Source: Cognatilysobacter terrigena (lineage in GTDB: Bacteria > Pseudomonadota > Gammaproteobacteria > Xanthomonadales > Xanthomonadaceae). From it: 64,000 nt of DNA. Positions 10,208 through 24,527 of the stretch are shown here, piece by piece. The notes beneath the pieces are model-generated. The model did no database searches, had not been told where the DNA came from, and worked only from the letters and a program-made list of their open reading frames with translations. The position numbers were made by a program, and so were the translations under genes. Positions within the stretch are counted from its first letter, which is position 1; every line of letters begins with the position of its first letter. The stretch is taken from assembly GCF_004361065.1 (NCBI RefSeq), contig NZ_SELT01000005.1, positions 62,001 to 126,000 of the forward strand. Direction: 5' to 3'.

Positions 10208-11719
10208 TTAGCCGCCGCGTTCCAGGCGGGCGATCTCTTCGGCGCGGGCGGCAAGGATCAGCGCCGCGGCGCGCTCCTCGTCCAGACCCTCGATGCCGAA
10301 CTCCGCGACCTCGTCGGCGCCCAGCTCGGACAGGTCCTCGCTGGTGCGAATGCCGTTGGCGGCGAGCGCGTGCGCGGTGGCTTCGTCCATGCCATCCAGC
10401 GCGAGCAGGTCGTCGGCCGGCATCTGGCCTTCCAGCGACTCTTCCTCGGCCAACGCGTCGTTGAGCAGCGAGTCGCGGGCACGCGAACGCAGCTCTTCCA
10501 CGATGTCCTCGTCGAAGCCCTCGATGGCGAGCAGTTCGCCGACCGGGACGTACGCGATTTCCTCGACCGTGTTGAAGCCTTCCGACACCAGGATGCTCGC
10601 GATCTCTTCGTCGACTTCGAGCTTGTCCTGGAACAGCTGGCGCGACGCGGCCTGCTCGGCCTCGCTCTTCGCCTGCACCTGGTCGGCCGTCATGACGTTG
10701 AGCTGCCAGCCCGTCAGGCGGCTGGCGAGGCGCACGTTCTGGCCGCCCTTGCCGATCGCCTGCGCCAGGCGCTCTTCGGCGACGGCGAGGTCCATCGAAT
10801 GCTTGTCCTCATCGACGACGATCGACTGCACTTCCGCCGGCGCCATCGCGTTGATCACGAACTGCGCCGGGTTGTCCGACCACAGGATGATGTCGACGCG
10901 CTCACCGTTGAGCTCGTTGCTCACGGCCTGCACGCGCGAGCCGCGCATGCCGATGCAGGCGCCGATCGGATCGGTGCGGTTGTCGTGCGCGAGCACCGCG
11001 ATCTTCGCGCGGTCGCCCGGATCACGCGCACAGGCGCGGATCGTGACGAGGCCCTGGCCGACTTCCGGCACTTCGAGCTTGAACAGCTCCATCATGAATT
11101 CGGGCGCGGCGCGGCTGATGAAGATCTGCGGGCCGCGCGGCTCCGGGCGCACGTCGTACAGGAAACCGCGCACGCGGTCGCCGGTGCGCAGCACGTCGCG
11201 CGGAATGCCCTTGTCCTTCGGGATGATCGCTTCGGCGTTGCCGCCAAGGTCGACATAGATGTTGCCGCGCTCGACGCGCTTGACGATGCCGGTCACCAGC
11301 TCGCCGACGCGATCCTTCCACGCATCGATGACCTGCTGGCGCTCGGCCTCGCGCACCTTCTGCACGATGACCTGCTTCGCGGCCTGCGCGGCGATGCGGC
11401 CGAATTCGGCGTTCTCGACCTGCTCCTCGATGAAGTCGCCGACTTCCACGCCCTCGACTTCGTCGACCGCGTCCATCAGGCGGATCTGGCGATCCGGCGA
11501 CTCCATGACGACGTCGTCGGCCACCACTTCCATGCGGCGGAAGGTCTCGTAGCTGCCGTCCTTGCGGTCGATCGAGACGCGCACGAGCACGTCCTCGTCG
11601 TGGTAGCGCTTCTTCGCGGCGGACGCGAGCGCGGCTTCGATCGCTTCGAAAATGACGTCGCGCGGGACGCCCTTCTCGTTCGCGACCGCGTCCACGACCA
11701 TCAGAAGTTCCTTGCTCAT
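10208..11719 (-). CDS. nusA: Transcription termination/antitermination factor NusA
   Basis: NusA binds RNA polymerase and nascent RNA to modulate pausing, termination and rRNA antitermination. The 503-residue product has the N-terminal polymerase-binding domain, S1 domain (ELVTGIVKRVERGNIYVDLGG), two KH domains (with IGACIGMRGSRVQAV and AIGKGGQNVRLASRLTG) and two C-terminal acidic helix-hairpin repeats (about 350-420 and 430-500), the E. coli-type architecture with the alpha-CTD-binding tail. It follows rimP by 5 bases. Confidence 0.98.
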   Translation of the reverse strand: MSKELLMVVDAVANEKGVPRDVIFEAIEAALASAAKKRYHDEDVLVRVSIDRKDGSYETFRRMEVVADDVVMESPDRQIRLMDAVDEVEGVEVGDFIEEQVENAEFGRIAAQAAKQVIVQKVREAERQQVIDAWKDRVGELVTGIVKRVERGNIYVDLGGNAEAIIPKDKGIPRDVLRTGDRVRGFLYDVRPEPRGPQIFISRAAPEFMMELFKLEVPEVGQGLVTIRACARDPGDRAKIAVLAHDNRTDPIGACIGMRGSRVQAVSNELNGERVDIILWSDNPAQFVINAMAPAEVQSIVVDEDKHSMDLAVAEERLAQAIGKGGQNVRLASRLTGWQLNVMTADQVQAKSEAEQAASRQLFQDKLEVDEEIASILVSEGFNTVEEIAYVPVGELLAIEGFDEDIVEELRSRARDSLLNDALAEEESLEGQMPADDLLALDGMDEATAHALAANGIRTSEDLSELGADEVAEFGIEGLDEERAAALILAARAEEIARLERGG

Positions 11720-11724
11720 CTCGA

Positions 11725-12333
11725 TTACTCCGCCTCGGACGGGTTGGAGCCCGCCGGCTTAGGTTGGGTGTTCTTCTTCGGCGCCTTGGCGGCCTTGCCG
11801 CCCCGGCCCTTCGATTCCTTCTGCGGCGCGAAGCCCAGGGCGACCCAATCGGGCACCAGGCGCGCCTTTTCGACATTGCCGATCGCGACGTCGATGGCGA
11901 GCGGCTGACCGCCCAGGCCTTCGACCTCCATACGTACAACGTCGCCTTCGACGGCGACGATGCGGCCCTGCAGGCGACGACGACCGTCCTGGGGCAACTT
12001 CAGCGTGACCTTCGCTTCCCCACCGACGAAGCGCGCGAACTGCGCGGCGGTGAACAGCGGGCGATCGACGCCGGGCGACGACACTTCCAGCGTGTAGTGC
12101 ACGCTGATCGGATCCTCGACGTCGAGCTGCGCCGACACTTCGCGGCTCACGCTCTCGCAGTCTTCGATACCGACCATCCGGCCGTTCGCAGCCTCCGCTT
12201 CCGGCACGTCGATGTACAGGCGCAGCACCGCGCTGCCCGGCGCGGGCAGGTATTCGACACCGATGAGCTCGAGGCCCAAGGCCTCAACAGTCGGTGCGAG
12301 AAGTCCGGTGATCTGGGTGGCTTTGTCCGCCAT
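11725..12333 (-). CDS. rimP: Ribosome maturation factor RimP
   Basis: RimP assists 30S subunit maturation. The 202-residue product has the normal RimP core (about 1-165; [23 protein letters not shown], then [15 protein letters not shown]) plus a Lys/Pro/Ala-rich C-terminal tail of roughly 35 residues that E. coli RimP lacks. The start at 12333 matches the usual N-terminus and has a GGAG about 12 bases upstream; the longer frame upstream runs through the terminator hairpin and is not coding. It is the first protein gene after metY. Confidence 0.94.
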   Translation of the reverse strand: MADKATQITGLLAPTVEALGLELIGVEYLPAPGSAVLRLYIDVPEAEAANGRMVGIEDCESVSREVSAQLDVEDPISVHYTLEVSSPGVDRPLFTAAQFARFVGGEAKVTLKLPQDGRRRLQGRIVAVEGDVVRMEVEGLGGQPLAIDVAIGNVEKARLVPDWVALGFAPQKESKGRGGKAAKAPKKNTQPKPAGSNPSEAE

Positions 12334-12370
12334 GCGCTCTACTCCGCTCCGGGCGGCATTCGCCGCGTCC

Positions 12371-12402
12371 GAAAACAACAAGGGGCCCATTGGGCCCCTT
12401 GT
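12371..12402 (-). terminator. Intrinsic terminator between metY and rimP
   Basis: A near-perfect inverted repeat (ACAAGGGGCC arms, 12378-12402) is followed on the minus strand by TGTTTTC. It lies about 95 bases after the tRNA and 45 bases before rimP, so it should reduce transcription from the metY promoter into the rimP-nusA-infB genes. Confidence 0.65.
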
Positions 12403-12496
12403 CCGGTGCTGCTGGATGTCGGTCGATCGCGTGGAGCCGCGACCGTCGAGCCCAAGCATTGTTTCGTCGGCGAACCGCGTTGCCTTCGAATCAATG

Positions 12497-12573
12497 TGGT
12501 AGCGGGGGCAGGATTTGAACCTGCGACCTTCGGGTTATGAGCCCGACGAGCTGCCAGACTGCTCCACCCCGCA
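12497..12573 (-). tRNA. metY: Initiator tRNA-fMet (CAU)
   Basis: A 77-base cloverleaf with encoded CCA and CAU anticodon at 12539-12537. Initiator hallmarks are present: no Watson-Crick pair at 1:72 (U1 opposite U72), three G-C pairs at the base of the anticodon stem (GGG/CCC) and an A11:U24 purine-pyrimidine pair in the D stem. It heads the rimP-nusA-infB block as metY does in E. coli. Confidence 0.96.
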
Positions 12574-12584
12574 TCAGGCCGACA

Positions 12585-12613
12585 ATTGTATGGGTGTCAC
12601 GTTATTCGCGCAA
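12585..12613 (-). promoter_or_regulatory. Sigma-70 promoter of metY
   Basis: On the minus strand TTGCGC (12613-12608) and TACAAT (12590-12585) are separated by exactly 17 bases, with the mature tRNA starting 11 bases after the -10. It lies between the nuoN stop and metY, so the tRNA and the genes behind it need not depend on the nuo transcript. Confidence 0.75.
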
Positions 12614-12652
12614 GCCTGAATTGCGCGTCCCGACCCTGTATTCGGCTGACGC

Positions 12653-14095
12653 TCAGGCGAACGCGCGCTGGCACCAGGCCATAACCGGGCTCCACGCCAC
12701 GCCCAGCCCCAGCAGTGCCAATGCATTGACCGCGAAGACGATGCGCAGCGGACGACCGGCAACGACCGGCTGCGCGTCCGCATCGGCGCTGTCGAAGTAC
12801 ATCGCCTTGACCACGCGCAGGTAGTAGAACGCGCCGATCACCGCGAACACGACGCCTACGATCGCGAGCCACATGAGGCCGCCGTCCAGCGCCGCGCGCA
12901 ACACCGCGAGCTTTGCCCAGAAGCCGAGGAACGGCGGCAAGCCCGCGAGCGAGGCCATCACGCAGAGCACCATGCCGGCGAGCCACGGATGGCGCGCGTT
13001 GAGCCCCTTGTAGTCGTCGATGCGATCGGCCTCGAAGCCGCGCGACGACATCACCACGATCGTGCCGAACGCCGCGACCGCCATCAACGCGTAGCTGATC
13101 GCATAGAACATCGCGGCCGCGAAGCCCTGCGCACCGCCACCCGCGATACCCATGAACAGGAAGCCGACGTGCGACACCGTCGAGTACGCGAGCATGCGCT
13201 TGAGGTTGTCCTGCACCATCGCCCCGAGGTTGCCGATCGCAAGCGATGCCACGGCGATCACGGCGAACAACAGGCGCCATTTGTCGTCGAGACCGCCCGC
13301 GCCGACCTCGAACAGCCGATAGGCCATGCCGAACGAGGCGAGCTTCGGCGCCGAACCCACGAACTGCGTGATCGGCGTCGGCGCACCGGTGTAGACGTCG
13401 GGCAGCCACATGTGGAACGGCGCGCCACCGAACTTGAACGCGACGCCGCCGAGCATGAAGACCACACCCGTCACCAGCATCGTGCCGCCCTGCCCCTGCG
13501 AGACCGCGTCGGCGATGCGTGCGAGGTCGAGCGTGCCGGTCGCGCCGTACACCAGCGACATGCCGTATAGCAGCAAGCCCGACGCGAGCGAACCGAGCAC
13601 GAAATACTTGATAGCCGCTTCCGATGCGAGCGGGCTGTCGCGATCGATCGCGACCAGCGCGTACGAACACAGCGCAAGCATTTCGAGGCCGAGATAGATC
13701 ATCACCAGGCTGCCGGCCGACACGAGCAGCATCATGCCGAGCGTCGCGAACAGCACCAGCACCGCGACTTCACCGCGATAGAGCTCGCGTGCGCGCAGGA
13801 ACGGCCACAGATAGAGCATCGACAGTGCGGACGTCACCAGCACGGCGACCTTCAGCACGTCCGCCGCGACATCGCGCACGAACATGCCGCCGAGGAACGT
13901 GCCGTGACCGCCGACGCCCGCGGCAATCATCCCGGCAACGGCAACGAGCGCTACGACCGCAAGGGCGTGCGTCACGATGCGCCGGCCCTCGTCGAGGAAC
14001 AGATCGAGCATCAGGAGGGCGAACGCGGCGCCCACGAGCACCATCTCCGGGAGGAGTGGCATCAGGTCGGCGGCGGTGGGCATCGGAGCGATCAT
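12653..14095 (-). CDS. nuoN: NADH-quinone oxidoreductase subunit N
   Basis: NuoN is one of the three antiporter-like, proton-pumping membrane subunits of complex I. The 480-residue product is almost entirely hydrophobic, with the conserved KFGGAPFHMWLPDVYTGAP segment near residue 240 and FYYLRVVKAMYFD near the end. It is the last gene of nuoA-N and lies 21 bases after nuoM. No terminator is seen between it and the metY promoter. Confidence 0.97.
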   Translation of the reverse strand: MIAPMPTAADLMPLLPEMVLVGAAFALLMLDLFLDEGRRIVTHALAVVALVAVAGMIAAGVGGHGTFLGGMFVRDVAADVLKVAVLVTSALSMLYLWPFLRARELYRGEVAVLVLFATLGMMLLVSAGSLVMIYLGLEMLALCSYALVAIDRDSPLASEAAIKYFVLGSLASGLLLYGMSLVYGATGTLDLARIADAVSQGQGGTMLVTGVVFMLGGVAFKFGGAPFHMWLPDVYTGAPTPITQFVGSAPKLASFGMAYRLFEVGAGGLDDKWRLLFAVIAVASLAIGNLGAMVQDNLKRMLAYSTVSHVGFLFMGIAGGGAQGFAAAMFYAISYALMAVAAFGTIVVMSSRGFEADRIDDYKGLNARHPWLAGMVLCVMASLAGLPPFLGFWAKLAVLRAALDGGLMWLAIVGVVFAVIGAFYYLRVVKAMYFDSADADAQPVVAGRPLRIVFAVNALALLGLGVAWSPVMAWCQRAFA

Positions 14096-14116
14096 GGGCG
14101 GCGGTATTCCGTCGGC

Positions 14117-15655
14117 TTACTGCTGTGACAGCTTGGAGGACTCGATCTGCTTGGCGAGCTGCGCGATCGAAGGCTGCATCAGGTCGGTGAGAGGCTTGGG
14201 CCAGATGCCGAGGACCAGCACGCCGACCGCGAAAGCGCCCAGCACGAAGCCTTCGCGCTTGTTGATGTCGGTGAGCGCGGCGACGTGCGCATTGCCCACT
14301 TCGCCCCACACCACGCGCTTGACCAGCCACAGCGTGTACGCGGCGCCGATGATGAGCGTGAACGCCGCACCGAAGGCGAGCAGCGGGTGCTTCTGGAACG
14401 CCGCGAGGATGACCATGAACTCGCCCACGAAACCCGACGTACCCGGCAGACCCGAGTTCGCCATCGCGAAGAGCACCATGAAGGCGGCGAACCACGGCAT
14501 CACGTTCGCGACGCCGCCGTAGTCCTTGATCATGCGGCTGTGCATGCGGTCGTACAGCACGCCGACGCAGCTGAACATCGCGCCCGACACGAAGCCGTGG
14601 CTGATCATCTGCACCATCGCGCCCTGCAGGCCGAGCTCGGCGCCGGTCGCATTGCCGTTCTCGCGAACCAGGCTCAGCGCGATGAACGTACCGATCGTCA
14701 CGAAGCCCATGTGCGAGATCGACGAATACGCGATCAGCTTCTTCATGTCGTCCTGCACGAGGGCGACAAGGCCGACATAGATCACCGCGATGACGCTTAG
14801 CGCCAGCGGCAACCACGCCCAGGACCAGCTCGCGTCCGGCACGATCGGCAGCGCGAAACGCAGGAAACCGTAGCCGCCGATCTTCAACATGATCGCGGCC
14901 AGCACGACCGAGCCGGCGGTCGGCGCTTCGACGTGTGCGTCCGGCAACCACGTGTGCACCGGGAACATCGGCACCTTCACCGCGAACGCGATGAAGAACG
15001 CGAAGAACAGCCAGGTCTGTTCCTTCATCGTCAGCGACAGCGCGTACATGTCCGCAAGCTGCCAGCTGCCGCCCTTCAGGTGCAGGTAGATCAGCCCGAC
15101 CAGCATGAACAGCGAGCCGAGGACCGTGTACAGGAAGAACTTCACCGAGGCGTAGATGCGACGCGGGCCGCCCCAGACGCCGATGATCAGGAACATCGGG
15201 ATCAGCATGCCTTCGAAGAAGACATAGAAGAGCATCGAGTCGAGCGCGGCGAAGACACCGATCATCAGGCCTTCGAGGATCAGGAACGCCGCGTAGTACT
15301 GGCTGACGCGCTGGTCGACCGAGCCCCATGCGCCGATCAGCACCAGCACTGACGTGAACGTCGTCAGTGCGATGAGCGCCGCCGAGATGCCATCGATGCC
15401 GACGTGGTACTGGATGTCATAGGACGCGATCCAGACGCGCGCCTCCTCGAACTGCATGCCGGGGTTCGAGAAATCGAAACCGGTGAACAGCGGCACCGTC
15501 AGCGCGAGCACGACGATGGAGCTGACGACGGCGAACCACCGCGCAGCGTTCGGGCGGGCGTTGCCGAAGGCGAGCGTGATCACGCCCGTGAGGATCGGCA
15601 GCCAGATGAGGAGGCTCAGCAAGGGGAAGGTCCCGTTCAAGGGCTCGGGGCTCAC
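14117..15655 (-). CDS. nuoM: NADH-quinone oxidoreductase subunit M
   Basis: The antiporter-like proton channel subunit NuoM, 512 residues with about 14 membrane spans. Diagnostic stretches are FFIAFAVKVPMFPVHTWLPD and SSISHMGFVTIG, containing the conserved lysine and histidine of the proton path. It lies between nuoL and nuoN with short gaps of 16 and 21 bases. Confidence 0.97.
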   Translation of the reverse strand: MSPEPLNGTFPLLSLLIWLPILTGVITLAFGNARPNAARWFAVVSSIVVLALTVPLFTGFDFSNPGMQFEEARVWIASYDIQYHVGIDGISAALIALTTFTSVLVLIGAWGSVDQRVSQYYAAFLILEGLMIGVFAALDSMLFYVFFEGMLIPMFLIIGVWGGPRRIYASVKFFLYTVLGSLFMLVGLIYLHLKGGSWQLADMYALSLTMKEQTWLFFAFFIAFAVKVPMFPVHTWLPDAHVEAPTAGSVVLAAIMLKIGGYGFLRFALPIVPDASWSWAWLPLALSVIAVIYVGLVALVQDDMKKLIAYSSISHMGFVTIGTFIALSLVRENGNATGAELGLQGAMVQMISHGFVSGAMFSCVGVLYDRMHSRMIKDYGGVANVMPWFAAFMVLFAMANSGLPGTSGFVGEFMVILAAFQKHPLLAFGAAFTLIIGAAYTLWLVKRVVWGEVGNAHVAALTDINKREGFVLGAFAVGVLVLGIWPKPLTDLMQPSIAQLAKQIESSKLSQQ

Positions 15656-15671
15656 GTCGCGATCCCTCGGG

Positions 15672-17831
<2,160 letters not shown>

Positions 17832-17835
17832 CGGA

Positions 17836-18162
17836 TCAACCCTTCAGCGAATCGACTTCGGCGACGTTGATCGTGCGCCGGTTGCGGAACAGCGTGACGA
17901 GGATCGCCAGGCCGATGGCGGCCTCGGCCGCTGCGACGGTCAGGATGAAGAACACGAACACCTGGCCCGACGCATCGCCGAGTTGCCGGGAAAACCCGAC
18001 GAAATTCACGTTCACCGACAGCAGCATCAGCTCGATCGACATCAGGAGCACGATGATGTTGCGGCGGTTGAGGAAGATGCCGGCGACCGCGATGCAGAAA
18101 AGCACCGCACCGAGCGCCAGGTAGTGGCCGAGCGTGATGCCCTGCGCCATCATCGGATTCAT
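17836..18162 (-). CDS. nuoK: NADH-quinone oxidoreductase subunit K
   Basis: NuoK is a small three-span membrane subunit of complex I. The 108-residue product contains [19 protein letters not shown] with the conserved membrane glutamate, and a second glutamate in [13 protein letters not shown]. The start at 18162 overlaps the nuoJ stop by 4 bases (ATGA), implying translational coupling; the Met at residue 5 is an alternative start closer to the family length of about 100. Confidence 0.96.
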   Translation of the reverse strand: MNPMMAQGITLGHYLALGAVLFCIAVAGIFLNRRNIIVLLMSIELMLLSVNVNFVGFSRQLGDASGQVFVFFILTVAAAEAAIGLAILVTLFRNRRTINVAEVDSLKG

Positions 18163-18797
18163 GCGTCACCTCCGGTGGGCTCGGTCGGCGCCTTCACAGG
18201 ACGCGCGGCCTCCATGCGCACCATGCGCACGCGATCCGAAGCACGCACGCGCGCCTGCCAGGACGGATCCTGCGTCCGCACGCCGCCACGATGACGGAGC
18301 GTCAGCATGACCGCCGCGACGACCGCGATCGTGAGGATGACCGCCGCCACTTCGAACGGCAGGAGGAAGTCCGTGAAGAGCGTGCGGGCGAGCCAGACCG
18401 TGTTCGGCACGTCGGTGCTCGCCGCGGCGTTCGCCGGCAGGCCCGACGCCATGTTCGCGCGCACGCCGATGAGCGTGACGATCTCGACCAGCATGACCAC
18501 CGCGACCACCAGGCCGATCGGCAGGAAGCGTACGAAGTGCTTGCGCAACGGCGCGACGTCGATGTCGAGCATCATCACGACGAACATGAAGAGCACCATC
18601 ACCGCGCCGACGTAGACGAGGATCAGCGCGATGCCGAGGAACTCGGCCCCGGCGACGATCCAGGTGCAGGCGACCGAGAAGAACGTCAGCACCAGGCACA
18701 GCACCGCGTGCACCGGATTGCGCATCGTGATGACGGCGCCCGCGGCGACCGTGGCGGTCGCGGCGAACAGGAGGAAAGCGATCTGCGCGAAGTCCAT
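18159..18797 (-). CDS. nuoJ: NADH-quinone oxidoreductase subunit J
   Basis: NuoJ is a five-span membrane subunit of complex I next to NuoK. The 212-residue product shows the typical [18 protein letters not shown] and [20 protein letters not shown] helices, then a polar tail of about 40 residues. It starts 7 bases after the nuoI stop and overlaps nuoK by 4 bases. Confidence 0.96.
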   Translation of the reverse strand: MDFAQIAFLLFAATATVAAGAVITMRNPVHAVLCLVLTFFSVACTWIVAGAEFLGIALILVYVGAVMVLFMFVVMMLDIDVAPLRKHFVRFLPIGLVVAVVMLVEIVTLIGVRANMASGLPANAAASTDVPNTVWLARTLFTDFLLPFEVAAVILTIAVVAAVMLTLRHRGGVRTQDPSWQARVRASDRVRMVRMEAARPVKAPTEPTGGDA

Positions 18798-18804
18798 GGC
18801 GGCC

Positions 18805-19293
18805 TCAGCGGAAAGCGGCGTCGGCGGCGCGACGTTCGGCGAGTTCGGCCTCGAGGCGGTCGCCGATCGCCAGCAGCTGCGGCTTGGTCACGATGTTCTG
18901 GCCGCGCGTGTCGAAGTGGTACTCGAGCACGTGCGTCTCGACGATCGAGTCCACCGGGCACGACTCCTCACAGAAGCCGCAGTAGATGCACTTGAACAGG
19001 TCGATGTCGTAGCGCGTCGTGCGGCGCGTGCCGTCCGCGCGCTTCTCCGAATCGATCGTGATGGCCAGTGCCGGGCACACCGCCTCGCACAGCTTGCACG
19101 CGATGCAGCGCTCTTCGCCGTTGGCGTAGCGACGCAGCGCATGGATGCCGCGGAAACGATGCGACTGCGGCATCTTCTCCATCGGATACATGACCGTGTA
19201 CTTCGGCTTGAAGAGGTACTTCAGCGTCAGCCACAGGCCCTGCAGCAGCTCGAGGAGCAGCAGGCTCTTGAAGTAGGACGTGATGCGATTCAT
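18805..19293 (-). CDS. nuoI: NADH-quinone oxidoreductase subunit I
   Basis: NuoI carries the two [4Fe-4S] clusters N6a and N6b that pass electrons towards NuoB. The 162-residue product has both ferredoxin motifs, [12 protein letters not shown] and [12 protein letters not shown], and the usual N-terminal amphipathic segment. It lies 16 bases after nuoH. Confidence 0.97.
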   Translation of the reverse strand: MNRITSYFKSLLLLELLQGLWLTLKYLFKPKYTVMYPMEKMPQSHRFRGIHALRRYANGEERCIACKLCEAVCPALAITIDSEKRADGTRRTTRYDIDLFKCIYCGFCEESCPVDSIVETHVLEYHFDTRGQNIVTKPQLLAIGDRLEAELAERRAADAAFR

Positions 19294-19309
19294 GGGGTCC
19301 GGGCGTCCG

Positions 19310-20371
19310 TCACTTGTAGGGCACGAAGACGCCGTAATAGGCCATCAGCGCGGTGACGCAGATCCACGCGATGGTCAACGGGATGAAGACCTTCCAGCCG
19401 AGTCGCATGATCTGGTCGTAGCGGTAGCGCGGGAACGACGCGCGGAACCAGATGAAGAGGCTGGCGAAGAAGAACACCTTGATGAGCAACCACCACCAGC
19501 CGTCGACGGACAGCAGCGGAATGCCGAGGCCCTGGAACGGGCTCAGCCAGCCACCGAGGAAGAAGATCGCCGTCAGGAAGCTGACGAGGATCATGTTCGC
19601 GTATTCGGCGAGGAAGAACAGCGCGAACTGCGAACCCGAATACTCGACCATGTGGCCGGCGACGATCTCCGACTCGCCTTCCACGACGTCGAACGGTGCG
19701 CGGTTCGTTTCCGCCACGCCCGAAATGAAGTAGACGACGAACAGCGGCAGCAGCGGCCACATGAACCACTCGAACAGCCCGGCGTTGCCGGCCTGCGCGC
19801 GCACGATCTCCGAGAGATTGAGGCTGCCCGCAGCGATCAGCACGCCGACCAGCGCGAAGCCCATCGCGATCTCGTACGACACGACCTGCGCGGCCGAACG
19901 CATCGCACCGAGGAATGCGTACTTCGAGTTCGACGCCCAGCCCGCGAGGATGATGCCGTACACGCCCAGCGAGGTCATCGCAAGCAGGTAAAGCAGGCCC
20001 GCGTTGACGTCCGCCAACACCACCTTCGTGTCGAACGGGACGACCGCCCAGGCGGCGAAGGCCGGCGCCAGGCCGATCAGCGGAGCGAGCACGTAAAGCA
20101 CCTTATCGGCGCGCACGGGCTCGATGACTTCCTTGAACAGCAGCTTGAAGACGTCGGCGAACGCCTGCAGCACGCCCATGCCGACGTACATCGGACCACG
20201 CCGCACGTGCATCCAGCCGATGAGCTTGCGCTCCCAGACCACGTAGAACGCGACCGAGATGATCACCGGCATGGCGATCAGCAGGATCTTGAGGATGATC
20301 CACGCGACCGAGCCCGCGGGACCGAACCCGTCGAACCAGCCGTGCACCGCGTCAATGCGCTCGTGCAGCAT
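19310..20371 (-). CDS. nuoH: NADH-quinone oxidoreductase subunit H
   Basis: NuoH is the membrane subunit that lines the quinone entry site and links the peripheral arm to the proton channels. The 353-residue, eight-span product has the conserved [14 protein letters not shown] and [19 protein letters not shown] loops. It starts 3 bases after the nuoG stop. Confidence 0.97.
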   Translation of the reverse strand: MLHERIDAVHGWFDGFGPAGSVAWIILKILLIAMPVIISVAFYVVWERKLIGWMHVRRGPMYVGMGVLQAFADVFKLLFKEVIEPVRADKVLYVLAPLIGLAPAFAAWAVVPFDTKVVLADVNAGLLYLLAMTSLGVYGIILAGWASNSKYAFLGAMRSAAQVVSYEIAMGFALVGVLIAAGSLNLSEIVRAQAGNAGLFEWFMWPLLPLFVVYFISGVAETNRAPFDVVEGESEIVAGHMVEYSGSQFALFFLAEYANMILVSFLTAIFFLGGWLSPFQGLGIPLLSVDGWWWLLIKVFFFASLFIWFRASFPRYRYDQIMRLGWKVFIPLTIAWICVTALMAYYGVFVPYK

Positions 20372-20374
20372 CCG

Positions 20375-22602
20375 TCAGGCCCTCCCGGCGTCGACGCGCG
20401 CGGTGCCCAGCGGCGCCGTCGCGCCGTGACCGCCTTCGATATGGATCGTGCCGGGCGCGACCTTCGCGCTCACCTCGACCGGCAACTTGGCCGAACCCGC
20501 GGAGACCGCGAAACGACCGACCGCGCCGTGCTCGAGGCCGAGCGACTGCGCATCCTGCGGGTTCACGTATGCACGCGGCGCCTGGTTCAGCGGGTGCGAC
20601 TGCAACGCGGGCGCGCGACGGACGACCGCATCGACACGATAGATCGCCGGCGAAACCGCGAGTTCGAAACCGCCCTGCCCCAGCTCCGGTGCACGACCGG
20701 CGGCAACGTTCACGCTGCGCGGCGCGATCGACGAACGCGCACCCGCGAGGTCGACGAACTCGAAGCCTGGCGCACCGAGTTCGGTCGCCAGCGCGCGCAG
20801 CACGCGCCAGCCGGGGCGCGCCTGATCGGGAAGCTTGCCGCCGGCAATCGTCGACTGCTCGTGGCCGTCGAGATTCGTCAGCGTCGCATCGATTTCCGGC
20901 AGCAGGCCGATCGGCAGGATCACGTCCGCGATCGCACGGGTCGACTCGCAGGCGAAGTGACTGAACGCCACGACCTGCGCGCCGTTGAGCGCGGTCATCG
21001 CCGTCGCGGTGTCAGCGAAATCGAGGCCCGGCTCGATGCCATAGATGACGTACGCCGAACGTGCGTCGGTCAGCATCGACTGCGCGTCGCGCGACGTCGG
21101 CAGCACGCCGTGTCGCGCCAGGCCGACCGCATTCGCACCCTGCGGCACGCGGCACAGCTTGGCGCCAGTCACGTCGGCGAGCTGGCGAGCAGCGGCGCGA
21201 ATGCGAGCGGCATGCGGACCGTTCTCGGCGATCGCACCGACAATGATCGCGGCGGAAGTCGCGCCGCTGAGCGTGTCACGCAGCGACGCATCGCCGAGCG
21301 CGTCGGCCATACGCGACGGCGCGACGATCTGCTTGCCCGCGAGCTCGAACGTGAAGTCGAAATCGACCGGATTGACGACGTAGATCTTGGCGCCACGCGT
21401 CCACGCCCGGCGCAGGCGTGCGTGCACCAACGGCAGCTCGTGTCGGATGTTGGAGCCGACGATGACGATCGTCGAGGCCTTCTCGATGTCGGCGACCGGC
21501 ATCGCGAACGTTTCCGCGACGGCGGCATCCGAGAGATCGGACTGCGCGATGCGATGGTCGATGTTGCCGGTACCCAGCGCGTCGGCGAGGCGTGCGAGTA
21601 GCGCGCCCTCCTCGTTCGACGTCGACGGATGCACCAGCACGCCGAGTTCGTCCGCGCCGTTCTCGCGCAGGATCTGTGCAGCACGTGCGAGCGCCTGCTC
21701 CCACGACGCCTCACGCCATTCGCCCGCTTCCTTCACCAGCGGCCGCGTCGCGCGATCGGCGGCATACAGGCCCTGGTGGGAGTAGCGATCACGGTCCGAA
21801 AGCCAGCACTCGTTCACCGCGTCGTTGTCGCGCGGAACGGTGCGCAGCACTTCGCCGCGACGCACGTGCAGGAAGAGGTTGCTGCCGAGCGCGTCGTGGT
21901 AACCGAGCGACTCGCGCGCCATCAGTTCCCACGGACGTGCCTTGAACTGGAACACCTTGTTCGTGAGTGCGCCCACCGGGCAGACGTCGATGACGTTACC
22001 GGACAGCTCGGTCGTCAGCGGCTTGCCGTCGTACGTGCCGATCTGCAGGTTCTCGCCGCGGTACATGCCGCCCAGCTCGTATGTGCCGGCGACTTCCGCG
22101 GTGAAGCGGACGCAGCGCGTGCACTGGATGCAGCGCGTCATCTCGGTGGCGACCAGCGGACCGATGTCCTCGTCCGGCACGGTGCGCTTGCGCTCGGAGA
22201 AGCGCGAAATCGATCGGCCGTAGCCCATCGACAGATCCTGCAGCTCGCACTCGCCGCCCTGATCGCAGATCGGGCAGTCGAGCGGATGGTTGATCAGCAG
22301 GAACTCCATCACGTTGCGCTGGCTCTTCAGAGCCTTCTCGCTACGCGTGACGACCTTCATGCCGTCCATCACCGGCGTTGCGCACGCCGGCGCCGGCTTC
22401 GGCATCTTCTCGACCTCGACCAGGCACATGCGGCAATTCGCCGCGACGCTGAGCTTGTCGTGGTAGCAGAAGCGCGGAATCGGGATACCGACCTTGTCGG
22501 CAGCCTGGATGATCATCGAACCCTTCGGCGCAGCGGTCTCGACGCCGTCGATGAAGACGGTAACGTGATCCGGCGGCAGGTTCGGGTTTACGGGTTGCGC
22601 GC

Positions 22603-22606
<4 letters not shown>
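20375..22606 (-). CDS. nuoG: NADH-quinone oxidoreductase subunit G
   Basis: The largest peripheral-arm subunit of complex I, carrying Fe-S clusters N1b, N4 and N5. The 743-residue product begins with the 2Fe-2S ferredoxin-like domain ([19 protein letters not shown]), then the His-Cys motif [14 protein letters not shown] and [10 protein letters not shown], then a molybdopterin-oxidoreductase-like domain. The cysteine set of the extra N7 cluster found in E. coli NuoG is absent at the equivalent place ([18 protein letters not shown]), as in mitochondrial-type subunits. The start overlaps the nuoF stop by 4 bases. Confidence 0.96.
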
Positions 22607-23967
<1,361 letters not shown>

Positions 23968-23974
23968 CGCGCGA

Positions 23975-24502
23975 TTACTCCAACCCGTTGAGCAGCTCGT
24001 CCACCTTCGCGGTGTCGAGCTTCTCGTGGTAATGCCCGTTGATGACGACGACCGGCGCACCGCAGCAGGCGGCGAGGCATTCCTCTTCGCGCTTCAGGTA
24101 CACACGGCCGTCGGCGGTCGATTCGCCGAGCTTGCAGCCGAGCTTCTTCTCGGCGTGCTCGACCAGCTCCTGCGCACCGTTGAGCCAGCAGCTGATGTTG
24201 GTGCAGAAGGCGACGTTATGACGGCCGACCTTCTCGGTCTCGAACATCGAATAGAAGCTCGCCACCTCGTACGCCCACACCGGCGGAATGCCGATGTACT
24301 TCGCGACGGCAGCGATCAGTTCGTCCGACAGCCAGCCGCCGTTCTGCTCCTGCGCCGCGTGCAGGCCCTGGAGCACCGCCGAGCGACGACGGTCCGCGGG
24401 GAACTTCGACAACCAATGGTCGATGTGCGCGCGCGTGGCGTCGCTCAACGCGACCGCGGGGTCGACGTTCTGGCAGGCTTCGAAGTTGCCGGTGGCTTTC
24501 AT
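23975..24502 (-). CDS. nuoE: NADH-quinone oxidoreductase subunit E
   Basis: NuoE is the thioredoxin-fold subunit with the 2Fe-2S cluster N1a beside FMN. The 175-residue product has the four cysteine ligands in [10 protein letters not shown] and CLAACCGAP, with an extra cysteine in the second motif. It lies between nuoD (25-base gap) and nuoF (7-base gap). Confidence 0.96.
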   Translation of the reverse strand: MKATGNFEACQNVDPAVALSDATRAHIDHWLSKFPADRRRSAVLQGLHAAQEQNGGWLSDELIAAVAKYIGIPPVWAYEVASFYSMFETEKVGRHNVAFCTNISCWLNGAQELVEHAEKKLGCKLGESTADGRVYLKREEECLAACCGAPVVVINGHYHEKLDTAKVDELLNGLE

Positions 24503-24527
24503 TGCAGTGCTTGCTCCAGCGATCGAC

